Source of the DNA: Geobacter sp. | Lineage (GTDB): Bacteria; Desulfobacterota; Desulfuromonadia; Geobacterales; Geobacteraceae | DNA: 8,254 nt | Reading direction: 5' to 3' | NCBI GenBank assembly: GCA_003499925.1 | Contig: DNRQ01000064.1 | Location: forward strand, 7,866 to 16,119 | In this document: in pieces, positions 1 through 5,414 of the stretch | Position numbering within the stretch: position 1 is the first letter of the stretch | Layout: the number at the start of each line of letters is the position of its first letter | The notes under the pieces: model-generated | Seen by the model: the letters and a program-made list of their open reading frames with translations, nothing else | What the model was told of the DNA's origin: nothing | Databases searched by the model: none | Made by a program: the position numbers and the translations under genes

Positions 1-40
1 GGGGATGGGGTAGCTCCGGCGCAGAAACACCCCCATCCCC
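1..40. repeat. 10-bp inverted repeat (hairpin) at left edge
   Basis: GGGGATGGGG at 1-10 is the exact reverse complement of CCCCATCCCC at 31-40, leaving a 20-base loop. No T-run follows on either strand, so it is not a standard terminator. It adjoins the dispersed palindrome at 32-83 and is probably part of the same block of spacer repeats. It may continue left of the window. Confidence 0.55.
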
Positions 41-83
41 CTCCTGACCTCCCCCTTGAAGGGGGAGGAACCGAACAGCGGAA
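32..83. repeat. Dispersed palindromic repeat, copy 1
   Basis: The core is a perfect 9-bp stem, CTCCCCCTT (49-57) and AAGGGGGAG (59-67), around a single central G. Flanks on both sides (a C-rich stretch ending in CTGAC before it, and GAAC.GCGGAAG after it) are shared with the copy at 5352-5404, so the repeat unit is about 50 bp and longer than the stem. Both copies lie beyond the 3' end of a minus-strand gene. It has no T-run and no coding content. REP-like intergenic elements of this kind are common in Geobacter-type genomes; family membership is inferred. Confidence 0.7.
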
Positions 84-135
84 GATAAGATTAGCACTAA
101 TCAGATTAAGTTAAGCGCCTTTCTGCTGCTCGCTT

Positions 136-156
136 CCCCTCCCTTGATGGGAGGGG
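136..156. repeat. Palindromic repeat, CCCTCCC family
   Basis: A perfect 8-bp stem, CCCCTCCC (136-143) and GGGAGGGG (149-156), encloses the loop TTGAT. A G-rich tail follows. It lies 33 bases beyond the isomerase stop codon. The transcript of that gene would carry the hairpin but no U-tract after it, so Rho-independent termination is doubtful. Stretch 1-188 as a whole contains only these repeats and an AT-rich segment at 84-116; I see no gene in it. Confidence 0.55.
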
Positions 157-188
157 GGGAGGGGGCTTTTCTGGAAGGGGGAGCTTCC

Positions 189-1319
189 CTACGGCTTCTC
201 TATCTTGGAACTTTTCCTCAGTTCGTCGACGTAGCTCGAAATATCCTTCTGAATCTTTTCCCGCTTCAGGTACTCGGTGATCTTCCCCTTTACATCGTCA
301 AACTTCTCCGTTACCCCTTCCTGCTTCTCGGTCAGCTTCACGATGTGGTAGCCGAACTGGGTCTCCACCACGTCGCTTACCTCTCCGGGCTTCAGGGCGA
401 AGGCGGCGGTCTCGAAGGCGGGAACCATCTGGCCGCGGGTGAAGTTACCCAGATCGCCGCCCTGGGCGCTGCTCGGGCAGGAGGATTCGGCCTTGGCAAG
501 CGCTGCGAACTCCTCTCCCCCCTTGACCCGCTTCAAGAGGGCCTCGGCCTTCTCTTTCGCCTTCTTGCGCTCCTCGGCGGAGGTCTTCTCGTCCGCGCCG
601 ATCAGGATGTGGCTGGCCCTGGCGCTCTCCGGCTTGGTGAAGTACTTCTCCAGGTTCTCGTCGTAGAATTTTTTCGCATCCGCCTCGGATACCGCGGCCT
701 TGGCGGAAAAACTCTTCTCGATGAAATTGCTGATTATGATGTCCTTGCGGGTGAATTCCAGCATGTCCTTGGCGGTCATGTCGACACCGTTCAGCGCCTT
801 TTCGAACTCCGCCTCGGAACTGAACTTGGCCCGGTTCTGGGCCACCCTCTCCGCAACCTCCTTGTCCAGATCCTTCACTTCCAGCTTGGCAGCCTCCTGG
901 TACAGGAGTTCGGCCGCCGTGAGCTGCTCCAGTGCGGCGGCTTCGGCCTGCTGCATGATCTCCGGCGCCACCGGCTGCTCCATCTGGCTTTGCGCCAGCA
1001 TCACCTTAACTGCGCGCTCCACTTCAAACCGCGTGATCGGAATCCCGTTCACCCGAACCATGACCTCCGCAGGCGAACTCTTCGACTCAACCTTCGCCTG
1101 CTCCTTGGGCTGCTCCTTGGGCTGCTCCTTGGGCTGCTCCTTGGGCTGCTCTTTCGCCGGTTCCTTGGGCTGCACCTTGGGCTGCTCCTTCGCCTGCTCC
1201 TTCGCCTGCTCCTTGGGGGGTGCCTTGACGGCGCTCTTCTCGGCGAGCGCGGACCAGGGTAGCGTCACCATGAGGAGGGCGGCAAGGGTGGGGGTGCCGA
1301 TTTTTCTGAAGGAAAACAT
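189..1319 (-). CDS. Periplasmic SurA/PpiC-type peptidyl-prolyl cis-trans isomerase
   Basis: A 376-residue exported folding helper that should isomerise Xaa-Pro bonds in periplasmic or outer-membrane proteins. Residues 1-26 form a signal peptide (basic FRK, hydrophobic core, ALA before Glu27). Residues 36-79 are a Lys-Glu-Gln-Pro/Ala repeat linker. Residues 85-205 resemble a SurA N-terminal chaperone domain, starting at VMVRVNGIPITRFEVE. Residues 232-331 are a parvulin domain with the expected His237 (SHILI), Cys281, GGDLG (287-291), Met298, Phe302 and His325 (FGYHIV). Start chosen at 1319: AAGGAG lies 5 bases upstream and the predicted promoter at 1346-1373 would fall inside a longer reading frame that begins at 1400. 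No clear terminator follows. It is transcribed alone, divergent from the small YtxH gene. The charged repeat linker is unusual; the enzyme class is well supported, but the specific orthologue (SurA, PrsA or PpiD-like) is not. Confidence 0.92.
   Translation of the reverse strand: MFSFRKIGTPTLAALLMVTLPWSALAEKSAVKAPPKEQAKEQAKEQPKVQPKEPAKEQPKEQPKEQPKEQPKEQAKVESKSSPAEVMVRVNGIPITRFEVERAVKVMLAQSQMEQPVAPEIMQQAEAAALEQLTAAELLYQEAAKLEVKDLDKEVAERVAQNRAKFSSEAEFEKALNGVDMTAKDMLEFTRKDIIISNFIEKSFSAKAAVSEADAKKFYDENLEKYFTKPESARASHILIGADEKTSAEERKKAKEKAEALLKRVKGGEEFAALAKAESSCPSSAQGGDLGNFTRGQMVPAFETAAFALKPGEVSDVVETQFGYHIVKLTEKQEGVTEKFDDVKGKITEYLKREKIQKDISSYVDELRKSSKIEKP
1083..1214 (-). repeat. In-frame 12-bp tandem repeat encoding Lys-Glu-Gln-Pro
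   Basis: The coding strand repeats AAGGAGCAGCCC with a 12-base period, giving about eleven 4-residue units in the isomerase (residues 36-79). Four units at the 3' end are exact (AAGGAG complements at 1101, 1113, 1125 and 1137) and three more are near the 5' end (1185, 1197, 1209); the middle units are diverged (KVQP, KEPA). Because the unit is a multiple of three, gain or loss of copies keeps the frame. Confidence 0.9.
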
Positions 1320-1345
1320 GGAAACTCCTTTGCGTTTTTTTCGGG

Positions 1346-1373
1346 ATAATAGCATTTCCGATATGCTTTTCAA
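1346..1373 (-). promoter_or_regulatory. Sigma-70-type promoter for the isomerase gene
   Basis: On the minus strand TTGAAA (1368-1373) is followed after 16 bases by TATTAT (1346-1351). The -10 is preceded by TGC, an extended -10 signature. Each hexamer matches the consensus at five of six positions. Transcription would begin near 1339, giving a leader of about 20 bases that contains the AAGGAG ribosome site (1325-1330) and the start codon at 1319. Confidence 0.65.
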
Positions 1374-1505
1374 ACCCAAAAAAGGGGGAACTGCGGCCAA
1401 AGTGGGGATTTGTTATCTTGGGGGTTTTAATGTGTCTCGGAATATGGTAAGAATACAGCAAAGTTATCACTCGGGTGAACTTCAGATGCTAAGGAGCGAT
1501 TGATC

Positions 1506-1742
1506 ATGTGCAAAAAAAGCGAACAGGCGGCACTCTTGGCGTTTTTGACCGGAGCAGCAGTGGCAGCGGGCGCCGCACTACTCTTTACCCCGAAGACCGG
1601 GCGGGAGGTACGCGAGAGGCTGGCAGAGGCGAAGGAAGATGCGCTCGATAAGCTGAAGCTCTGCGTGAAGAATGCCAAGTACCGGGCCAAGGGGACCAAG
1701 GGGGACCCGCTGAACTACGACGGCGGCGACTGCTGGATCTGA
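1506..1742 (+). CDS. Small YtxH-like membrane protein
   Basis: A 78-residue protein with one hydrophobic, Ala/Gly-rich helix at residues 8-27, then the YtxH signature FTPKTGREVRERL (27-39), then a charged helix to about residue 60 and a short tail ending in Cys76-Trp-Ile. YtxH family proteins are small, single-helix membrane proteins of poorly defined, often stress-related function; no enzymatic role is known. Start chosen at ATG 1506 because AAGGAG (1491-1496) is 9 bases away; the in-frame TTG at 1500 would be only 3 bases from it. The gene diverges from the isomerase and converges on ptsP. I found no convincing promoter in 1400-1490. A heptamer array begins 6 bases after its stop. A second, longer family member is at 6679-7035. 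Confidence 0.85.
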   Translation: MCKKSEQAALLAFLTGAAVAAGAALLFTPKTGREVRERLAEAKEDALDKLKLCVKNAKYRAKGTKGDPLNYDGGDCWI

Positions 1743-1748
1743 GAGACA

Positions 1749-1796
1749 GGGGCTAGGGGCTAGGGGCTAGGGGCTAGGGGCTAGGGGCTAGGGGCT
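1749..1796 (+). repeat. GGGGCTA heptamer tandem array (G-quadruplex-prone)
   Basis: Six complete GGGGCTA units (1749-1790) and a partial GGGGCT (1791-1796) run without a single mismatch. The array fills half of the 90-base gap between the convergent YtxH and ptsP genes, starting 6 bases after the YtxH stop. Seven runs of four G separated by CTA match the general pattern for G-quadruplex folding on the plus strand; the minus strand is the C-rich complement. It is non-coding on both strands. Confidence 0.97.
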
Positions 1797-1824
1797 CACG
1801 GGTCACTCCGGCTGGACCGGGCCA

Positions 1825-1841
1825 GGGCTCCCCTAGAGCCC
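1825..1841. other. Hairpin overlapping the ptsP stop codon
   Basis: GGGCTC (1825-1830) pairs with GAGCCC (1836-1841) around a five-base loop that contains the ptsP stop codon (TAG, complement of 1833-1835). In the ptsP transcript the stem straddles the stop. No U-tract follows, so this is not a typical Rho-independent terminator; the C-rich heptamer array comes about 37 bases later. Confidence 0.4.
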
Positions 1842-4172
1842 CAGCTCTTGCTGCACCCCCCTCAGGTAGGCGGCGATCTCCAGCGCGCTCTCCATCCCCA
1901 GCACCTGCTGCGCGATCTGCGTCGCCTGCGCCAGCGAGCTGCGGCGGATCGCCTCCTTCACCCGCGGGATGTTCGGGGCGGAGAGGCTGAAGCTGCGGAC
2001 GCCCAGACCCATCAGCAGCACCGCGTTGACCGGCTCGCCGGCCATCTCGCCGCAAAGCGAAGCCGTTTTGCCGGCCCGGGCCGCCGCGTCGGCCACCTTC
2101 TTGATGGAGAGGAGCACCGCCGGGTGGTACGGATCGTACCACTGCTTTACCCGCTGGTTGTTCCGGTCGCAGGCGAGCGTGTACTGGATCAGATCGTTGG
2201 TCCCGATGCTGAAGAAATCCACCTCCTTTGCCAGCATCTCCGCCCCCAGTACCGCCGCGGGGAGCTCCACCATGATCCCCAGGCCGATCCCGGCGTCAAA
2301 AGGTTTCCCCTCCCGCGTCAGCTCCTCTTTCACATCCTCCAGAATCCGCTTGATGCGGCGCACCTCGTCCACCCCGGAGACCAGCGGAAACATCAGGTTG
2401 CATCTGCCGTAGGCCGAGGCGAGCAGCACCCCTGCCAGCTGTTCGCGGAAGATATCCTCGTGCTCAAGCGAGATCCGGATCGAGCGCCAGCCGAGAAAGG
2501 GGTTCTCCTCCTTGGGGTGCTTGAAGTAGGAAAGCCCCTTGTCGCCGCCGATGTCGAGCGTCCTGATGTTGACCGGAAGCCCGGGGAATCCCTCCAGCAC
2601 CTTGCGGTAGATGGCCGCCTGTTCCAGCCGCCCCGGGAAGGAGTTTCTCGCCATGAAGGGGAACTCGGTCCGGTACAGTCCCACCCCTTCCGCGCCGTGC
2701 AGGTGCGCCACGCGCAGGTCGCTCAAAAGCCCTATGTTCGCCAGCAGCGAGATCCTGCAGCCGTCGGTGGTCTCGGCCGGCAGATCCCGGATCCCCTCCA
2801 GGGCGCGCTGCTTCAGGTCGAACTCCCCCTGCAGCCTCTGGTACTCCTGCCTGATGCTCGCGTCCGGGTTGATGTAGACGCATCCCGAGGTGCCGTCGAC
2901 GATGACCTCGCTTCTCACCCCGACATGCTTTAAAAGCCCCTCGACCCCGAAGACGGCCGGGATCCCCAGGGCGCGCGCCATGATGGCCGCGTGGGCGTTC
3001 AGATTCCCCTTCTCGGTGGCGATCCCGATCACCTTGCCGTGGTCCATGATGGCGAGGTCGGAGGGGAGCAGTTCGCGCGCGATCACGATCCGGTTGTCGC
3101 GCAGCTTTTCCCGGCTCTTGTGGTTTCCGTCCAGGGCGTCGCAGATCCGGCGCCCGATGTCCTCCATGTCGGCCGAGCGCTCGCGCAGGTAGGGATCCTC
3201 CATCTGGGAGAACGCCGTCACGTAGTCGTCCACCACCTCGCTTACCGCCCTCGATACCCCCAGGCCGCAGTCGATCAGGGTGGTGATCTTCCCTATGAAG
3301 CCGCGGTCTTCCAGGATCATCAGGTGGCTGTGGAAGATCGCCGCGTCCGCCTCGGAGAGTATCTCGCCTACGCGCTTCTCCAGGTAGATGGTCTGGATGC
3401 GCGCCTTTTCCAAGGCGAGCAGGAACCTCCTATGTTCCTCGGCGCGCGGACGGGCCCGCTCCAGCACCCCTTCCTTGAGCGGGCCGCGGTTCAGCACCGA
3501 CACCTTGGCGGCGGCAAATCCGGGGGCGATGCCGATCCCGGTCAGTACGGTCGGCGCCGCCTTCTGGTTTTTGTGCCCCTCGGAATCCTTCAGCACGCCG
3601 CTTTGTTTGAGCCGCTCCACCTCGGCCGCGTAAAAGGCGCGCTCCTCCTCCTTTTTCCTGATGGAGTCGAGCAGCTTCGCGTTGGAGACGATGCTGGAGA
3701 TCTGCCAGGCGATGGTGGAGACGGCGCTGATCTCCTGGGGGGTGAAGGTGCGCGCCTGGCGGTTCTGGATCACGATGACGCCGATCGGGTTGTTCCTTTC
3801 GAAGAAGGGGACCCCGAGGAAGGAGAGGACCTTCTCCTCCTTGGTCTGGCGGAAATACTTGTAGCGCGGGTGCAGCGGGGCGTTGTCGGTCGCCACCACG
3901 CCGCGCTGCTCTACGGCCAGGCCGGTGAGCCCCTCGGAGGTCTTCATGGTGATGCCGACCGAGAGCCTGGAGAGGCCGCGGGTGGCGTGCAGCCTCAGGG
4001 TCTCGCCGTCCTCCTCTAACAGGTAGATGGAGCAGACGTCCGATGACATCCGCTTGGCCACCAGGTTGACGATATTGTCAAGGGTCTCCTGCAGGTCGTG
4101 GGAATGGAGGATGAGGGCGCTGATGTCCTCAAGCGTCCTAAGACCCACTCTTTCCCCGCTCTCCTCTGGCAT
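1833..4172 (-). CDS. ptsP: Phosphoenolpyruvate-protein phosphotransferase with GAF domain (enzyme I-Ntr)
   Basis: A 779-residue cytoplasmic enzyme that takes phosphate from phosphoenolpyruvate onto a histidine and passes it to an HPr-like protein of the nitrogen-related PTS, a regulatory rather than sugar-transporting relay. Residues about 15-170 form a GAF sensor domain, a helical linker with a coiled-coil look spans 170-205, and the enzyme I N-terminal domain starts at TGIGIAPGFA (211-220). The swivelling phosphohistidine domain carries His394 in NAHAAIMARALGIPAVFG. The PEP-binding barrel has RTEFPFM (501-507), RTLDIGGDKG (537-546), GIMVELPAA (632-640), FFSIGTNDLIQYTLACDR (653-670) and Cys707 in SLCGEMAGEP. 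Length and order match PtsP; sugar-PTS enzyme I lacks the GAF part. AAGGAG sits 6 bases before the ATG. The gene appears monocistronic; NPr and EIIA-Ntr genes are not in the window. Confidence 0.96.
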   Translation of the reverse strand: MPEESGERVGLRTLEDISALILHSHDLQETLDNIVNLVAKRMSSDVCSIYLLEEDGETLRLHATRGLSRLSVGITMKTSEGLTGLAVEQRGVVATDNAPLHPRYKYFRQTKEEKVLSFLGVPFFERNNPIGVIVIQNRQARTFTPQEISAVSTIAWQISSIVSNAKLLDSIRKKEEERAFYAAEVERLKQSGVLKDSEGHKNQKAAPTVLTGIGIAPGFAAAKVSVLNRGPLKEGVLERARPRAEEHRRFLLALEKARIQTIYLEKRVGEILSEADAAIFHSHLMILEDRGFIGKITTLIDCGLGVSRAVSEVVDDYVTAFSQMEDPYLRERSADMEDIGRRICDALDGNHKSREKLRDNRIVIARELLPSDLAIMDHGKVIGIATEKGNLNAHAAIMARALGIPAVFGVEGLLKHVGVRSEVIVDGTSGCVYINPDASIRQEYQRLQGEFDLKQRALEGIRDLPAETTDGCRISLLANIGLLSDLRVAHLHGAEGVGLYRTEFPFMARNSFPGRLEQAAIYRKVLEGFPGLPVNIRTLDIGGDKGLSYFKHPKEENPFLGWRSIRISLEHEDIFREQLAGVLLASAYGRCNLMFPLVSGVDEVRRIKRILEDVKEELTREGKPFDAGIGLGIMVELPAAVLGAEMLAKEVDFFSIGTNDLIQYTLACDRNNQRVKQWYDPYHPAVLLSIKKVADAAARAGKTASLCGEMAGEPVNAVLLMGLGVRSFSLSAPNIPRVKEAIRRSSLAQATQIAQQVLGMESALEIAAYLRGVQQELGL

Positions 4173-4201
4173 TGTCGTCTCCTTGGCTGCGTGATTCTGG
4201 C

Positions 4202-4229
4202 AGTATAGTTGAGAAAAGCGAGATGTGAA
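4202..4229 (-). promoter_or_regulatory. Sigma-70-type promoter for ptsP
   Basis: On the minus strand TTCACA (4224-4229), a 16-base spacer and TATACT (4202-4207) each match the consensus at five of six positions. The stretch just upstream (4230-4250) is rich in A and T and could act as an UP element. Transcription would start near 4195, with a leader of about 23 bases carrying AAGGAG (4179-4184). Confidence 0.65.
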
Positions 4230-4260
4230 CTGTTTTAATGTTTTTTTAACGGCTCAGCTG

Positions 4261-4290
4261 TTGGCAAAGGCGTCCCTTCTCTGCTATAGT
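4261..4290 (+). promoter_or_regulatory. Sigma-70-type promoter for the TPR gene
   Basis: TTGGCA (4261-4266) and TATAGT (4285-4290) are separated by 18 bases. Transcription would begin near 4297, which places an in-frame ATG at 4299 almost at the transcript end and favours the ATG at 4329 with its GGAGG site (4319-4323). It lies back to back with the ptsP promoter, about 30 bases apart, so the two may influence each other. Confidence 0.65.
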
Positions 4291-4328
4291 GTGCGCCAAT
4301 GATAAGACGTATACGCGCGGAGGTGGCA

Positions 4329-5123
4329 ATGGGAACAACTTTTGACGAGACGCTGGCAAGCGGCATATCCCTGATAGAGTCCGGTGAGTACGCCCGGGCG
4401 GTAGACGCATTCAGGGGGTGCATCGGCCTTGAGCCTGACAACGCTGAGGGGTACTTCTACCTGGGCGAGGCTCTTTCCGAGTCGGGGAAGGGCGACGAGG
4501 CCATAGCCGCGCTGAAAAAGGGTCTCGAGCTGGCCCCCGAGGACCTGGACGGGCTCACCGCCCTGGGAGACGTCTATTTCGAGGCGGGAAAGCACAAGGA
4601 CGCCCTGGCCTGCTACCGGAAGGTGACCGAGCTGCAGCCCAAGGATTGCGACGGCTACGTCAGCATGGGACTGGTCTACAACGCCATGGAGCGTGCCGAG
4701 GAGGCGCTCAAGGCGTTCGAGAGGGCGCTTGAGCTCGATCCGGGGAACGTCTTCGCCCTGAACGCCATGGGCGATCTCTACTACGGACTGGGCGAGAACG
4801 ACAAGGCGATCGCCGCCTACCAGAAGGGGATCGAGATCGATCCCGATGACGCCACGGCACGCTTCAACCTGGGCGAGCTCTACTACGACATGGACGAACT
4901 GGAGAAGGCGGAGCAGGTGACCCTGGAGGCGATCCGGCTCGACCCCGACTTCACCATGAGCTACCTGACCCTGGGGAACATCTGCATCGACCAGGACCGG
5001 ATGGCCGACGCCATCGGCTATTTCGAGAGCTATCTGAAGAAGGAGCACTCCCCCCAGGCGCGCGAGATGATCGCCGAGGTGAAGGCGGTCGTCGAGGGGC
5101 TCAAGGAGGAGCTGCGCGGCTGA
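4329..5123 (+). CDS. Cytoplasmic tetratricopeptide (TPR) repeat protein
   Basis: A 264-residue protein made almost entirely of seven consecutive 34-residue TPR units, beginning near residues 7, 41, 75, 109, 143, 177 and 211. Each has the usual small residue at the first-helix turn (for example YFYLGEAL, GLTALGDVYF, FALNAMGDLYYG) and ends in a xLxPxN/D-type turn (GLEPDN, ELAPED, ELQPKD, ELDPGN, EIDPDD, RLDPDF). There is no signal peptide, membrane helix or enzymatic domain, so it most likely acts as a soluble scaffold for protein-protein contacts; the partner is unknown. Start chosen at 4329, with GGAGG 5 bases upstream, over ATG 4299, which is at the predicted transcript start. It has its own promoter and a terminator about 110 bases after the stop, so it appears to be a single-gene unit. 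The repeats are diverged in DNA sequence, with no recent duplication visible. Confidence 0.92.
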   Translation: MGTTFDETLASGISLIESGEYARAVDAFRGCIGLEPDNAEGYFYLGEALSESGKGDEAIAALKKGLELAPEDLDGLTALGDVYFEAGKHKDALACYRKVTELQPKDCDGYVSMGLVYNAMERAEEALKAFERALELDPGNVFALNAMGDLYYGLGENDKAIAAYQKGIEIDPDDATARFNLGELYYDMDELEKAEQVTLEAIRLDPDFTMSYLTLGNICIDQDRMADAIGYFESYLKKEHSPQAREMIAEVKAVVEGLKEELRG

Positions 5124-5174
5124 TCCCGCCGGAGCACCTTTATCCCGCTCCCAAGCTCATGCCACTGCCGGTAT

Positions 5175-5197
5175 CCCCTCGCCGGGAGGGCGAGGGG
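5175..5197. repeat. Palindromic repeat, CCCTCGCC family
   Basis: A perfect 9-bp stem, CCCCTCGCC (5175-5183) and GGCGAGGGG (5189-5197), encloses a five-base loop. It is the first of three unrelated palindromes in the 5124-5414 spacer. No T-run follows directly. I see no gene in this spacer, which otherwise holds the terminator at 5231-5259. Confidence 0.6.
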
Positions 5198-5230
5198 GCG
5201 CCGGGGCGGGATGCGGAAAAATCACGACAA

Positions 5231-5259
5231 GAGAGGCATCCTCAGGGGTGCCTTTTCTC
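5231..5259 (+). terminator. Rho-independent terminator of the TPR gene
   Basis: AGGCATCC (5234-5241) pairs with GGGTGCCT (5246-5253) over 8 bp, with one G-T pair and a TCAG loop, and is followed at once by TTTTCT. The stem can extend weakly into the flanking GAG and CTC. It lies about 110 bases after the TPR stop. On the opposite strand the hairpin is followed only by CTCTCTTG, so it is probably mainly one-directional. Confidence 0.75.
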
Positions 5260-5270
5260 ATGGAAGCTGT

Positions 5271-5314
5271 AACTCCCTCACCCCGACCCTCTCCCGGAGG
5301 GCGAGGGAGAGTTT
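5271..5314. repeat. Palindromic repeat, CTCCCTC...GAGGGAG family
   Basis: AACTCCCTC (5271-5279) and GAGGGAGAGTT (5304-5314) form an interrupted outer stem around an inner CCTC/GAGG type pairing centred on TCCCGG. The pattern (CTCACCCCGACCCTCTCCC...) is like a widespread intergenic repeat of GC-rich bacteria; that comparison is from memory. It differs from the palindromes on either side of it. Confidence 0.5.
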
Positions 5315-5351
5315 GACCCCCAGTCGGCGCCATGCCTGAACCGGCGTTCCC

Positions 5352-5404
5352 CAGCCCCCTGCTGACCTCCCCCTTGAAGGGGGAGCAAGCTGAACGGCGG
5401 AAGG
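5352..5404. repeat. Dispersed palindromic repeat, copy 2
   Basis: The core stem CTCCCCCTT (5367-5375) and AAGGGGGAG (5377-5385) around one G is identical to copy 1 (49-67). Matching extends left (CCCCCTGCTGAC against CCCCCTCCTGAC) and right (GAAC.GCGGAAG). It ends 11 bases from the stop codon of the flavoprotein gene, so that transcript would carry the hairpin straight after its coding part. No U-tract follows on that strand. Confidence 0.7.
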
Positions 5405-5414
5405 TCGTCGCCGG

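Noticed and set aside
1083..1214. CRISPR array or similar regularly spaced repeat
   Set aside because: The 12-bp units are contiguous with no spacers and lie in frame inside a coding region.
144..1262. Long plus-strand open frame of 372 codons opposite the isomerase gene
   Set aside because: It is antisense to a gene with signal peptide, promoter, ribosome site and parvulin motifs. Its leucine/glycine-rich protein is just the complement of the repeat linker and high-GC codons.
1749..1796. Phase-variation tract controlling the YtxH gene
   Set aside because: The array lies after the stop codon, not in the coding frame or promoter, so copy changes would not switch that protein on or off.
2991..4019. 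342-codon plus-strand frame opposite ptsP
   Set aside because: PtsP has all its catalytic motifs over this region; the antisense protein has no recognisable domain and no ribosome site.
4262..4275. Riboswitch-like GGCAAAGGC segment before the TPR gene
   Set aside because: It lies within the predicted promoter, upstream of the transcript start, and lacks the paired stems of a c-di-GMP riboswitch.
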